A DNA stretch of 64,000 nucleotides from positions 496,001 to 560,000 of the forward strand of contig NZ_MKIM01000027.1 of NCBI RefSeq assembly GCF_001939045.1, written 5' to 3'. This document shows, piece after piece, positions 8,033 to 16,391 of this stretch. How positions within the stretch are numbered: position 1 is the stretch's first letter; each line of letters opens with the position of its first letter. The notes beneath the pieces are model-generated. The model saw only the letters and a program-made list of their open reading frames with translations, was not told where the DNA came from and did not search any database. The translations under genes and the position numbers were made by a program. Source of the DNA: Rhizobium oryziradicis (GTDB taxonomy: Bacteria; Pseudomonadota; Alphaproteobacteria; Rhizobiales; Rhizobiaceae).

Positions 8033-8858
8033 TGGCTGAGTTTGCCCGTATTTCCCTTTCCAGTATCCACATCGGTGTCCGCACGCGCCCTGTGGATGAA
8101 GACCACGCTTTGGCCATTGCTGCGTCAATGGCTGAGCGTGGTCTGATCAACCCCATCACAGTGCGCAAGACACCTGCCGCCAACAAGGGCGCGACACCTT
8201 ACACATTGGTGGCGGGTGGCCACCGTTTGCGGGCGGCAGAGCTGAACCAATGGACCGAGATTGACGCGATTGTCGTTGCCGCCGATGCGGTCGAAGGGCA
8301 GTTGATCGAGATTTCTGAAAACCTTTCCGCAACGAGCTTTCCAAGCTGGACCGGGCCATGTTTGTGCTGACCTTCCGCGAATTGTGGGAAGAGAAGAACG
8401 GCAAGATTGAGCGCGGGCGTTACGCAGATCAAAAGGCCAATGATTGGCCTTTTAGTACGGCCCCCGGCAAAGAGCTTTCAGAGCGGGTTCAAGAACGCCT
8501 CGGCTTTGGGAAAAGCACCTATAAATATGTGACTTCGATTGGTCAGAACCTCTATCCACCCTTGCGGGCGGCGCTGCGCGGAACGCCTTTTGCCGATGAT
8601 CAGGCTTTGCTTTTGAAGCTTGCCAAGAAGGGGCCAACCGACCAGGCGCAAATTCTCGCGGCCATGGAGACCGAGCCGGATGTGCGCAAGATCCTGTCAT
8701 GGATGTCTGCGCCCAAGACGTCGCCTGATGCGCAAACCAAGCAGGCTGTCCTTCTCACCACACTGCAAAAGGCGTGGAAGGATGCGAATGAGGCGACCCG
8801 GCATCGCTTTTTGCAATCCATCGGCATGGCGGACGAGTTTCAAGAGGCTGCACAATGA
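8032..8858 (+). pseudogene. ParB-like nuclease-domain protein, frameshifted
   Basis: Two overlapping frames together make one ParB-type protein. The first part has a ParB N-terminal domain: ISLSSIHIGVRTRPVDEDHALAIAASMAERGLINPITVRK, then LVAGGHRLRAAELNQWTEIDAIVV. The second part continues (ELWEEKNGKIERG... to 8858). The frame breaks near 8327: after ISENL the expected RNELSKLDRAMFVL is found one frame over, as if one C of a CCC run were lost. Repaired length would be about 276 residues. The start at 8032 overlaps the previous stop. Either a real inactivating deletion or a sequencing error; the decayed MuA gene nearby favours real decay. Confidence 0.8.
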
Positions 8859-9319
8859 GCAAGCCCGATCCTTCCCAGCTCGATTTTTTCGCCCAGCCGG
8901 TGTTTCCGGTGCGCGATGGGGCAAAGCAGGTAGATCTTGATCGTTATCGCGCCAAGATCAAACGGGCCATGGCCCGCGCCATTCGCGAGTGTGATTATGA
9001 TCGGGCCACGATTGCCGCCCGCATGGCGCAATATCTGGGCCTGCCGAATATCAGCAAGACCACGCTGGATGCCTACACGGCCGAGAGCCGTAACGGCCAT
9101 GATGTGACGTTGATCCGCTTCACGGCCTTTGTTCATGCCACCGGCGCGCTCTGGCTTTGGGACGAGGTTGCCTCGGTGCAGGGCGTCACCGTGCTGATTG
9201 GCGATGAGGCGCGGTTGGCCGAGATTTCAAGGTTACGGCAGGAGCGCAAGCGCATTGAGGCGGAAATCCGCCGTCAGAGCGCACGTCCCGTCACGCTGGT
9301 TTCAAGGGGGCGGGGATGA
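8855..9319 (+). CDS. hypothetical protein upstream of MuA remnant
   Basis: A 154-residue protein linked to both neighbours by four-base ATGA overlaps (8855-8858 and 9316-9319). It begins MSKPDPSQLDFFAQPVFPVRDG and has a helical centre (RAKIKRAMARAIRECDYDRATIAARMAQYLG) resembling a DNA-binding helical bundle, then ISKTTLDAYTAESRNGHDVTLIRF. Proteins of this type sit just ahead of the transposase gene in many alphaproteobacterial Mu-like phages; their role is not known. The frame is intact despite decay on both sides. Confidence 0.7.
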   Translation: MSKPDPSQLDFFAQPVFPVRDGAKQVDLDRYRAKIKRAMARAIRECDYDRATIAARMAQYLGLPNISKTTLDAYTAESRNGHDVTLIRFTAFVHATGALWLWDEVASVQGVTVLIGDEARLAEISRLRQERKRIEAEIRRQSARPVTLVSRGRG

Positions 9320-9975
9320 AAGAGTGGTTTTCTCTCGCGGAACTGGCCGAAGTGGCATTGCCAGACCTGCCGCATAATGTGCCGAGCCTGCATCGGCTGG
9401 CAACCTCACAGGGGTGGCGCAATTGCGTGGGTTTGGCTCGTCAGGTGACGGGCCAGACAAAGAAGATCTGGGAATATCATGTTTCACTGCTGCCGCCATC
9501 GGCGCGGGGACGCATTGCCATTGCCAGTATCGCAGCGACGCCGGAAGAATTTGAGGCGATCCGAGCGCGCAAAAACCAGCTTTGGGCACGGTTTGAAAGG
9601 CTTTCAAACGAGCATTGAGAGATCTGCAAAACCCGTTTGAACGTGCTTTGCCGGGTCGAGGAGCTGGCCGCGCACAAGGGCGTGAGCCGTGTGGCTGCCA
9701 TTGCCATAGCCCCGGCTGACGCGGGTGTTCAGAAATCGGCCTATTATGACTGGAAGGCTTTGACCAACGGGCTGGACCGGGAAGACTGGCTTGCCGCGTT
9801 GGCTCCATCCTTTTCGCCCGCCGTTGATGGTGTTGTGCCTGACATGGCCGACATTCACCCCGACGCATGGATGTTTCTGAAATCCGACTACCGAAGCACT
9901 GGAACTGATCTTCAAATCCGGGGTGCTTTGAACCGCCTTCTCAGCGTCTTCAAAGGGTCTTCAAAGAGGGTTTGA
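9316..9975 (+). pseudogene. MuA-like transposase remnant (nonsense codon, no catalytic core)
   Basis: The N-terminus is a Mu-type DNA-binding domain: EWFSLAELAEVALPDLPHNVPSLHRLATSQGW, then WEYHVSLLPPSARGRIAI. A TGA at 9616-9618 stops the frame, yet the same frame continues as EICKTRLNVLCRVEELAAHKGVSR...SAYYDWKALTNGLDREDWLAAL...AWMFLKSDY, which is MuA-like for another 100 residues. A single change (CGA to TGA) would explain the stop. After FLKSDY at about 9890 homology is lost and the DDE core is absent. The gene is therefore doubly broken, and the prophage cannot transpose by itself. Confidence 0.85.
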
Positions 9976-10154
9976 GAAATCGAAAAATCCTTCAAAAACG
10001 GGCGAATTTGAAGTCAGCAACGGTTTTGCTCGAATGATTCGATATTGCCGGAATGCAGCCAAAGCAGTTCTGTTGTGGCCGATCAAAAGAACCCGATTGC
10101 TGGGCTTGGTAGGTCTGTGGAGCGATGGTGCGGTCATCAACAAAGGAGATGACA

Positions 10155-10376
10155 ATGACTGAAGATAGCAAAAAAATCGCCTTCACCGCCATGATCAAGG
10201 CCATGCAGCATGAGGCAACTGACTTGATGGAAAGGATCGATATTGCGGCAGTGGACATGGAAGAAGGACGGCGCAACAGCGCGGTCGGAGCCTTATGCAT
10301 GGTCGATGAAAGCCTCGAGCGCATCGCTTCCTTGCTTTCTGCCGTCAGGGTCATTCACCGCATGACGCCATTCTGA
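10155..10376 (+). CDS. small hypothetical protein
   Basis: A 73-residue protein with a strong AAAGGAGAT ribosome-binding site (10142-10150) ahead of ATG 10155; the in-frame ATG at 10125 lacks one. It is helical (ATDLMERIDIAAVDMEEGRRNSAVGALCMVDESLERIASLL) with no recognised domain. It lies between the broken transposase and a clear terminator, so it may be a surviving prophage gene or the first gene after it. Confidence 0.6.
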   Translation: MTEDSKKIAFTAMIKAMQHEATDLMERIDIAAVDMEEGRRNSAVGALCMVDESLERIASLLSAVRVIHRMTPF

Positions 10377-10399
10377 TTCAGCTAAATTATCAAACTCAG

Positions 10400-10420
10400 A
10401 GCCCCGGTTATGCCGGGGCT
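10400..10420 (+). terminator. rho-independent terminator
   Basis: The stem AGCCCCGG / CCGGGGCT closes on a five-base loop, followed by ATTTCG. It lies 23 bases after the 73-residue gene and probably ends the prophage early-gene transcript. Confidence 0.7.
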
Positions 10421-10616
10421 ATTTCGTGACTTCAAAATGAATTTTATTAAAGAAAAGTAATTATTTCTTCCGAACCGCAGCCAATCGGCCATGAGCATCT
10501 TTTAAAAACTCCAAATCAAGAAGTTAGTTTGCGAGTAGACGGTTGGTGATCAAGGTATAGTAACGAAGTCAAAGAAATTATTATACTGTATTTGTGAGCG
10601 GGCAGGGAGTTGATAT

Positions 10617-11645
10617 ATGTCTTCAAATGAAAAAGACCGAGGCGTTGGGATAAGTCTGAGCTGGAGTAGCAAGGGGTTGTCTGCGAAGATCACAAGTCGC
10701 GTTGTGTCTGCGGCCGATCGTCTAGGTGCTGTAAAGATTGATGAGAAAGGTCTAGAGTCCGAGCGCAGTGTGGCAGTGCATCGAGCTGTTACAGATGCAC
10801 AAGTCAAATTGATTGCAGCGGCGTCAAAATCCGTAACTGCCGAAATAGAGAATGACCCGGCATTAGCTCAAAAAGCGTTGGGATTATTTAGTAACTTAGC
10901 TCAAAAAGCTGAAAATACTAATGCGTGTTTTGAACTCGCGTTGCAGGATCTCAGCAGTCAGGCGCACGTAGCTGACTCGGAAGATGGGCCAGATGAGGTG
11001 AATTCTGATCTATTAATGAGGTGGCAACACTATGCTGAGGGAGCGACAACCGACGTTGTCCGGGAGAAGTGGGGAAAAGCACTGGCCTCTGAAATTCGGC
11101 AGCCGGGTACGTTTTCGTTAAAAACTCTTCGTATTATTGATGAATTGGATGGTCATGTCGCAGAAGGCTTTCAGGCTTTTTGTCAAAATCTTATCGACGA
11201 TCATGTCCCTACGCTTTTGTTAGAAAACAGTGGCATTCCGCTTGAGGCACTAAGGGAAGCAGGACTTATTCAAGTTTCGTCTTCTCCGGCTTTATTACCG
11301 TTCAGTGATGCCACGGGAAGTGATGGAATTAATTGGTGGGGTTTAGGGTACGGAGGTAGTGGTGTTTGTGTTCGTAAAGATGCTCCATTGCGGGGTGTAT
11401 TGCGCGAAGGATTCTTTCCGGCGGGGATCGGGGTTATTCAAGGTAAATTGACAATAGCCATGGTAGGCTTGACCCAACCTGGAAAGGCTATTTCGTCTAT
11501 AATTCCTACAAATGTAGAGAGAACGTTTCGTGAGTTGGCCGAGCGGTTGACGCCGTTCTGCGCTACTGAAGAGATAAAATACGTTCGGTTCGTTCGCGGT
11601 AAAGGCTATCTTGATGATGAAAAAATCCTCAACATCTCCTTCTGA
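10617..11645 (+). CDS. DUF2806 domain-containing protein
   Basis: A 342-residue protein. The middle segment SDLLMRWQHYAEGATTDVVREKWGKALASEIRQPGTFSLKTLRIIDELD (about 128-178) is the hallmark of DUF2806, including WGK-x-LA-x-EI-x-x-PG-x-FSL-x-TLR. The C-terminus has a glycine-rich beta segment (INWWGLGYGGSGVCV). Members are soluble, of unknown function and often found in accessory DNA beside defence genes. The AT-richer codon use here differs from the chromosomal genes after 28 kb. A ribosome-binding site GGCAGGGAG precedes ATG 10617. It stands alone between the prophage remnant and attL. Confidence 0.75.
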   Translation: MSSNEKDRGVGISLSWSSKGLSAKITSRVVSAADRLGAVKIDEKGLESERSVAVHRAVTDAQVKLIAAASKSVTAEIENDPALAQKALGLFSNLAQKAENTNACFELALQDLSSQAHVADSEDGPDEVNSDLLMRWQHYAEGATTDVVREKWGKALASEIRQPGTFSLKTLRIIDELDGHVAEGFQAFCQNLIDDHVPTLLLENSGIPLEALREAGLIQVSSSPALLPFSDATGSDGINWWGLGYGGSGVCVRKDAPLRGVLREGFFPAGIGVIQGKLTIAMVGLTQPGKAISSIIPTNVERTFRELAERLTPFCATEEIKYVRFVRGKGYLDDEKILNISF

Positions 11646-11768
11646 ATTCAGGAGTCTTTGCTCAGAGGCTGCGGAGTGATTTTGGGAATCTATATGATCA
11701 GTTTGAGCAATGTTTGAGGAGTATTGAGTGGTCTATCAGACACGCCTATAAATAAATTTTGTCATTCC

Positions 11769-11868
11769 TTCCGGAATTTTCGTTTTTCCGATTTTGCGTG
11801 TCAAAATTCCGGAAAATTGCGGCGAGCTACAGTGTGTCAAAATTCCGGAAAGCCGCGGCGAGCTACAG
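11769..11868. repeat. tandem 36-bp repeats and inverted partner, possible IS21-type end
   Basis: Two direct copies with a 36-bp period begin at 11799 and 11835, each starting TGTCAAAATTCCGGAAA and ending GCGGCGAGCTACAG. A partial inverted partner, TTCCGGAATTTT, lies at 11769-11780. Multiple TG-starting subterminal repeats are typical of IS21-family ends, where transposase binds, but no istA or istB gene is present, so at most this is an orphan end. It may also be an unrelated protein-binding array. Confidence 0.5.
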
Positions 11869-11901
11869 CGTCTGCTCCATATTCAGATCTTATCTGATAA
11901 A

Positions 11902-11916
11902 TGGTGGGCCCGGAGG
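11902..11916. other. attL: partial copy of tRNA 3' end
   Basis: TGGTGGGCCCGGAGG is identical, in the same orientation, to the last 15 bases of the tRNA gene at 27855-27869. With a tyrosine integrase next to the intact tRNA, this is the expected second attachment site of an element inserted into the tRNA 3' end. The motif CCCCGCACC recurs near both ends (11953-11961 and 27785-27793) and could be an integrase arm site. Confidence 0.8.
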
Positions 11917-12034
11917 TTGGCACATAATTAAGCGTTTTCAAATGGTTAAGTTCCCCGCACCTGCAAAAATCTGCCATTGATTTCGCTTTCAAATATCCAG
12001 CGCACCCCGCACCACTCTCGAGAAAGGCTCGAGG

Positions 12035-13243
12035 GTGACTTTCAGACTAGCTCCCGCCGCGAACCATCGGTTTGCACAGTCACGCCAACTAGCCCAGCGA
12101 CTTGAGCAAGTCGGTGCCGACGTATTCGTCTCGGATAGAGATCGGTATCTCATTCTGCTGCAGGATGCTCCTGGTGAGATCATCGAACTCGGGCGACCCA
12201 CCCGTGGATCGCGGATGTTCAAGGCAAATGCACGCCGCAGGAACATCCCTGTGGTGCGCGACTTTGAAGCATTTGCGGCTGACATAGGGCTTCATGATTG
12301 TGTATTCTGGTGTGTAGGCATCCCTAGCGCGAAGGTGAGTTCACGGGCTCTGGAAGCCGGTCTCAAAGCGTTCAACTCGCTTTTGAATATCCACCTGAGC
12401 GAACTTAGGAAACGATGCTCTTTCGAGCTTCTCCTCCTCACGATTCATCCGCGCTTCGATCCCGTCAGCGGGCTCTTTGACCTCCATGCACACTTCATAG
12501 CACGCATACCGCCTGCTGCGCGGGACGCCGCGAAACGTCGGCTGACTGTCAAGTTCTCCAAGGTGGACTTGCCTGATTACCCGATACGCAAGGCCGGCGC
12601 GGTAGCTACCTATATGCTCTGGGGTATTTGGCGAGAAAGCGAGATGCTTGCATGGCCAGATGACGCGCTTGCTGCAGCGTGGGAACTAAGCCGCAAGCGC
12701 TGCCGCTTGTTTCGGGCAGGCGGAGGTTTCGCCCGATGGAGATCGGCGGCCCGTTCCATTGCATCGAAGGCGAACTTGAAGCCCTCTGCGGAAACCGTAG
12801 CTGCCAACAGGAAGGAGACCGCGCCCCCACCCCGCCGAGATCTGACAACCGACCGGATATTAGCTAAGGTACTCGTTCGGTACGGCAGCCGCCGCGTCGC
12901 GGCATTGCTATGCGAAAACCGCACAATGACAAGCACAGAAGCTGGAAGTCCATCCGCTATTCGCGCAGATGAATATTCTTCAGCGAATAGCGTCGTAACT
13001 CAGGCATGGGAACTGGTCAGAACCCGTTTGTCAGGCCTGCGTGCACAGCGAGGAGAAAGCGACAGTCACTGCACTGGCGAGACGGCATCACCAAACGAAA
13101 GGCCGTGCCTCGCATTTCGTGCGTTGGCAAGGATTCGAGGACCTCCATCATCTCAGCGATTCCTTGCTGCGTACGACGACATCAAAAGTCGCATGAAACA
13201 CTTTTGCGCACATAGCAGTCAAAATAGGCTTCGCAGGGCATAA
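12035..13243 (+). CDS. HUH-type Rep-like replication protein (putative)
   Basis: A 402-residue protein started by GTG at 12035 after AGAAAGG. It carries the motif order of rolling-circle Rep proteins: a hydrophobic strand ELLLLTIHPRF (about 131-141), the metal-binding pair H-A-H in LFDLHAHFIAR (HAH about 151-153), and a candidate catalytic tyrosine in AVATYMLWG (Y about 193). The C-terminal 180 residues are basic, low in predicted structure and less conserved-looking. It is the first gene inside attL, where a replication protein would support transient circular replication of the element. It could also be a degenerate Rep; the family call is by motif only. Confidence 0.6.
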   Translation: MTFRLAPAANHRFAQSRQLAQRLEQVGADVFVSDRDRYLILLQDAPGEIIELGRPTRGSRMFKANARRRNIPVVRDFEAFAADIGLHDCVFWCVGIPSAKVSSRALEAGLKAFNSLLNIHLSELRKRCSFELLLLTIHPRFDPVSGLFDLHAHFIARIPPAARDAAKRRLTVKFSKVDLPDYPIRKAGAVATYMLWGIWRESEMLAWPDDALAAAWELSRKRCRLFRAGGGFARWRSAARSIASKANLKPSAETVAANRKETAPPPRRDLTTDRILAKVLVRYGSRRVAALLCENRTMTSTEAGSPSAIRADEYSSANSVVTQAWELVRTRLSGLRAQRGESDSHCTGETASPNERPCLAFRALARIRGPPSSQRFLAAYDDIKSRMKHFCAHSSQNRLRRA

Positions 13244-13626
13244 AATCCTAATTAGCCCTAAAAGCTCCCCTCCGAGCACTCCGAACGGACGACTGCCTGC
13301 TATCTCATCGCAAGGATTCAATTTGAGTTCGCTGCGGTGTTAGCAGTCGGTATGCATCGCCGGATGCTCAGCGCTATTTTTGATTGTCTGTCCAAATGCT
13401 TCACCAAGAAACATGCGGCGAAGACCGTCGGTTCCTCGGCTGATCCAGTGACTTCGAATCCTTGATCAGGCCAGCCTTCAAATCAAAAAAGTAGGCTTTC
13501 ACCTTGAGGAATGTTATTCCAATCCTTGACGCCTTCAAGGACTAAAAAAATAGACAAATCAATATCTTGCTTCATCATAAGGTAGCAACCGATGACGACG
13601 GAAGCACATTGGCAACATGCCCAAAA
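13244..13626. other. intergenic stretch without a recognised gene
   Basis: Between the Rep-like gene and the next weak frame. Short frames exist on both strands but none has both a ribosome-binding site and protein-like composition. No hairpin terminator or repeat was recognised. Confidence 0.5.
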
Positions 13627-13923
13627 ATGATTGGAGTGACAGTGAATAGCGACAGCCTCTTCTTCAATACCCACCTCAATAGCTTAGCCATCGCCAGCCA
13701 AGCGGCCGAGGCGGATGCGACAGAAACCTCTTCCCCCGGTGTGGACAAACTGGTCGAAAACGAGCTTCCCTTGGAAAGGCTTACGCTCACGGAAACTCGT
13801 ATTCTGAAGCGCTCGAAAAGCGGCGATATTGGGCTGAACTGGAAAGACAATTCGCGAACGCTGGCCTGCGAAGCAACTGCATTCAACGCTCCTATGCCGC
13901 CAGCCCTTTCCATTTTTCCCTGA
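13627..13923 (+). CDS. weak small ORF, unknown
   Basis: A 98-residue frame from ATG 13627 (MIGVTVNSDSLFFNTHLNSLA). Its composition is more protein-like (acidic centre DKLVENELPLERLTLTETRIL) than the opposite-strand frame, but there is no strong ribosome-binding site and no family. It is placed before the 13960 gene in the same direction. Confidence 0.3.
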   Translation: MIGVTVNSDSLFFNTHLNSLAIASQAAEADATETSSPGVDKLVENELPLERLTLTETRILKRSKSGDIGLNWKDNSRTLACEATAFNAPMPPALSIFP

Positions 13924-13959
13924 TCAAACAATTGCTCGTCACAAACGGAGACACTTGTA

Positions 13960-14814
13960 TTGCTGCCCACTCGTAACCTCATTCTCAATCTTGCCCGGAC
14001 CAACAGGCTCGCCTATGCCATTGTGCTACCCCAACAGGATCTCGCACTGACGGCGCGTCTATATCGGAGGATCATCTCCAGACTCTCTGATCCCGACATC
14101 TTCGAATTTGTATGGAGGGAATCAGGTATCCATATAGATTCCGAGGAACTTACGTATTATCCACATGTAGAGGTAGAAGAACTCACGGATATCTCAACTT
14201 ATCCGCTGCCTCACGAACACGTCTGGATCGAGACCGCGGTCAAAGACCCTTTCGACGGGCCGGATCGGATGTACATCTGGGATCTGCAACGGACCAAAAA
14301 TCGGAACGGATATAACGCAATCCCATTGGTGTTCGTTGACGGGAAGCTGTCTTTCCACGGGTACGAAATCGATTTTCATCCGGACATCGTAAACGACAAC
14401 GGAACTCGCGGCGCATTTGAAATGTGGTGCCATTTTCCGGACTACGAGAAAACGTACGATCCTCTCGAATTTCAGGATCACGCTCTCATGCTGGGACGCT
14501 TCCTGCGGCTGCTCTGCTTGCCCAAGGTACGAATTGAGACCACCAATCCAGATGAAAAGAGAAACGCTCGCCGCGTGAAGCGCGGCCAGAGCGCATATGC
14601 TAAACGTTCTATCGTTAGGATCGACCCTGAGGCGATTTGTGAAGCATTGCCGAAGGGAAAGATGAGAGGTGGGCATGCTTCTCCGCGTCCGCATCATCGA
14701 CGAGCGCATGTCCGCCGCCTATCGAACGGAAATGCCGTGCCGGTTCGCGAGTGCATCATCGGAATGAATTTCCGGGATGGACCGCCCCCACCGCAGACGT
14801 TCATTGTCGATTGA
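13960..14814 (+). CDS. phage/plasmid-type hypothetical protein
   Basis: A 284-residue product from TTG 13960, with a possible later start; the next in-frame ATG is far inside. Most of the protein looks globular (EFVWRESGIHIDSEELTYYPHVEVEELTD...). The C-terminus has RPHHRRAHVRRLSNGNAVPVRECIIG, a basic motif with the form P-H-x-R-R-x-H-x-R-R-L-x-x-G seen in uncharacterised proteins of phages and mobile elements. The stop falls just before the convergent resolvase gene (10-base gap). Function unknown. Confidence 0.6.
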   Translation: MLPTRNLILNLARTNRLAYAIVLPQQDLALTARLYRRIISRLSDPDIFEFVWRESGIHIDSEELTYYPHVEVEELTDISTYPLPHEHVWIETAVKDPFDGPDRMYIWDLQRTKNRNGYNAIPLVFVDGKLSFHGYEIDFHPDIVNDNGTRGAFEMWCHFPDYEKTYDPLEFQDHALMLGRFLRLLCLPKVRIETTNPDEKRNARRVKRGQSAYAKRSIVRIDPEAICEALPKGKMRGGHASPRPHHRRAHVRRLSNGNAVPVRECIIGMNFRDGPPPPQTFIVD

Positions 14815-14823
14815 ACGAAACGG

Positions 14824-15414
14824 TCACGCTCGAAGACATCCATCTGGCGCAACGTGGCGATAGAGCGTTTGCCGCGATACTCCCAATTCGCGGCATAGCT
14901 CAGCGACAACAGTTCCTTGCCTTGCCATTGCCGCCTGCGCCAGCCGGAGCTTTGCGCCGGTCATTTTTGGCTTTCGGCCGCCAACTCGCCCTCTGGCGCG
15001 GGCGGCCTTCAGGCCCGCCATAGTTCGCTCGCGGATGAGTTCGCGCTCGAACTCCGCTAAGCTGGCAAAGATTCCGAAAATCAGCTTGCCCTGCGCCGTG
15101 CCGGTGTCCACGGGCATTTGCCCAGTGAGCACGCGCAAGCCTACGCCGCGTTTCGACAAGTCATCGACGGTGTCGACCAGATGTCGCATGTCTCGCCCGA
15201 GGCGATCAAGCTTCCAGACCACCAGCGTATCGCCTTCGCGCAAGGCCTTGAGGCAAGCTTGAAGGCCGGGCCTATCGTCTCGCTTGCCAGTCGCGAAATC
15301 ATCGTAGATGCGCCCAGCCTCAACGCCAGCATTCAGCAGTTCGTCCTTCTGAAGATCGAGTGTCTGGCTACCGTCCGATTTCGATACGCGTGCATATCCG
15401 ATCATCTCGCCCAT
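14824..15414 (-). CDS. serine recombinase (resolvase/invertase family)
   Basis: A complete 196-residue small serine recombinase. The N-terminus MIGYARVSKSDGSQTLDLQKDEL has the nucleophile serine in ARVS; arginines in DRLGRDMRHLVD complete the catalytic set, and ELIRERTMAGLKAARARGRVGGRKPKM leads into a C-terminal HTH (VVAELCRELGVSRQTLYRHV). The GTG/ATG choice is clear: ATG 15414 follows GGAGGGG. Such enzymes resolve cointegrates or invert DNA. Here it lies in an integrative element and could resolve replicated copies or belong to a lost transposon; no res-site repeats were identified upstream. Confidence 0.92.
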   Translation of the reverse strand: MGEMIGYARVSKSDGSQTLDLQKDELLNAGVEAGRIYDDFATGKRDDRPGLQACLKALREGDTLVVWKLDRLGRDMRHLVDTVDDLSKRGVGLRVLTGQMPVDTGTAQGKLIFGIFASLAEFERELIRERTMAGLKAARARGRVGGRKPKMTGAKLRLAQAAMARQGTVVAELCRELGVSRQTLYRHVAPDGCLRA

Positions 15415-15617
15415 TGCCCCCTCCGGTCATTCAAACGGTCGTTTCTTGGACATATAGTGAGACAGAGTTTTATCGGCTGCAAAGTGTCAAATAATCCGAC
15501 AAAGAATCAACGTTCTGCAAACCTTGGAGAAATATAAGGCCTACACCACAGCCCACCACGCTGTGGTCGCAGGCGGGAAGTCAATCCCCCTACACGAATG
15601 TGAGGAGCAGGTGAAAA

Positions 15618-16337
15618 ATGACGAAGGAAATAATTTGGTGGGAGAAAACAGTAGAGTACGCCTATCTCAATCATTATTTCTTGAAAAATAGTATCTCTAT
15701 CGCGCCTCTGGCCGGGCCTATCGAACGTTATATCGGCGACGCAATAACAAAAAGCAGAAACGAATTTTGCATTATCGAATTTAAAAAGTCTCATTCTGAA
15801 ATAAATAGAGAAATACACAAATTCATTAAAGATGAAACATGTAAAGACTACACTGAATTTCTTTCAAAAGTTCAAAATGAATTAAGTTCGACGGGCATAA
15901 GGGGACGCGAGCCGCATTACCTTGTGTACGGCGAGCTCGAAGGTCGTCGCATCAGCCCGGTAACGATCGATTACTGGAGACGCCACAAGGATCGCGGAAA
16001 GGATATCCCTCAAGAGCAGAAAAAATTGCCCAATTCGCTGTTCCTTGAGTATGTATCAGCGCTATCAAAATACAGGCTACCACCAGAATCAGGATCAGCC
16101 GGGGGCGGGATCGTTCTGGGCTTTGATATTTCTGGAAAATTACAGAAATGCATCCCGCTTGACGCGTTAATCAAAGCGCTTCATCCAAAATATATGACAG
16201 AAAACGGGATTAGTAATTCAAACTCGGACGCGAAGGATGCGGAATTACAGGAGGATTATAATGATCACGCGGAAAGTGAGGAGAGCGATATCCCAATATT
16301 CAAGCCCGGTTTTCCGGGATCAAGCAGTGGAACATGA
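15618..16337 (+). CDS. PD-(D/E)XK-like hypothetical protein
   Basis: A 239-residue protein with AT-rich codon use in its first half, unlike its neighbours. The N-terminus contains ERYIGDAITKSRNEFCIIEFKKS (about 35-57): an E, then D in GD, then E-F-K, matching the E...D...E-x-K order of PD-(D/E)XK nucleases. The C-terminal 60 residues are acidic and look disordered. A GAGGAGCAGG sequence precedes ATG 15618. It stands alone, next to the large defence operon. A nuclease or anti-phage role is possible but rests on the motif only. Confidence 0.55.
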   Translation: MTKEIIWWEKTVEYAYLNHYFLKNSISIAPLAGPIERYIGDAITKSRNEFCIIEFKKSHSEINREIHKFIKDETCKDYTEFLSKVQNELSSTGIRGREPHYLVYGELEGRRISPVTIDYWRRHKDRGKDIPQEQKKLPNSLFLEYVSALSKYRLPPESGSAGGGIVLGFDISGKLQKCIPLDALIKALHPKYMTENGISNSNSDAKDAELQEDYNDHAESEESDIPIFKPGFPGSSSGT

Positions 16338-16391
16338 TTGGCGAAAAGGTCTGTACACCGCGACCCTAATTCAGATTAGGGGGGGGTGAAG

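Noticed and set aside
9905..10005. Repeated CTTCAAA units after the MuA remnant, possible binding array
   Set aside because: Spacing is irregular and the region is in decaying coding DNA; no evidence of function or of a CRISPR-like array. No CRISPR was found anywhere in the window.
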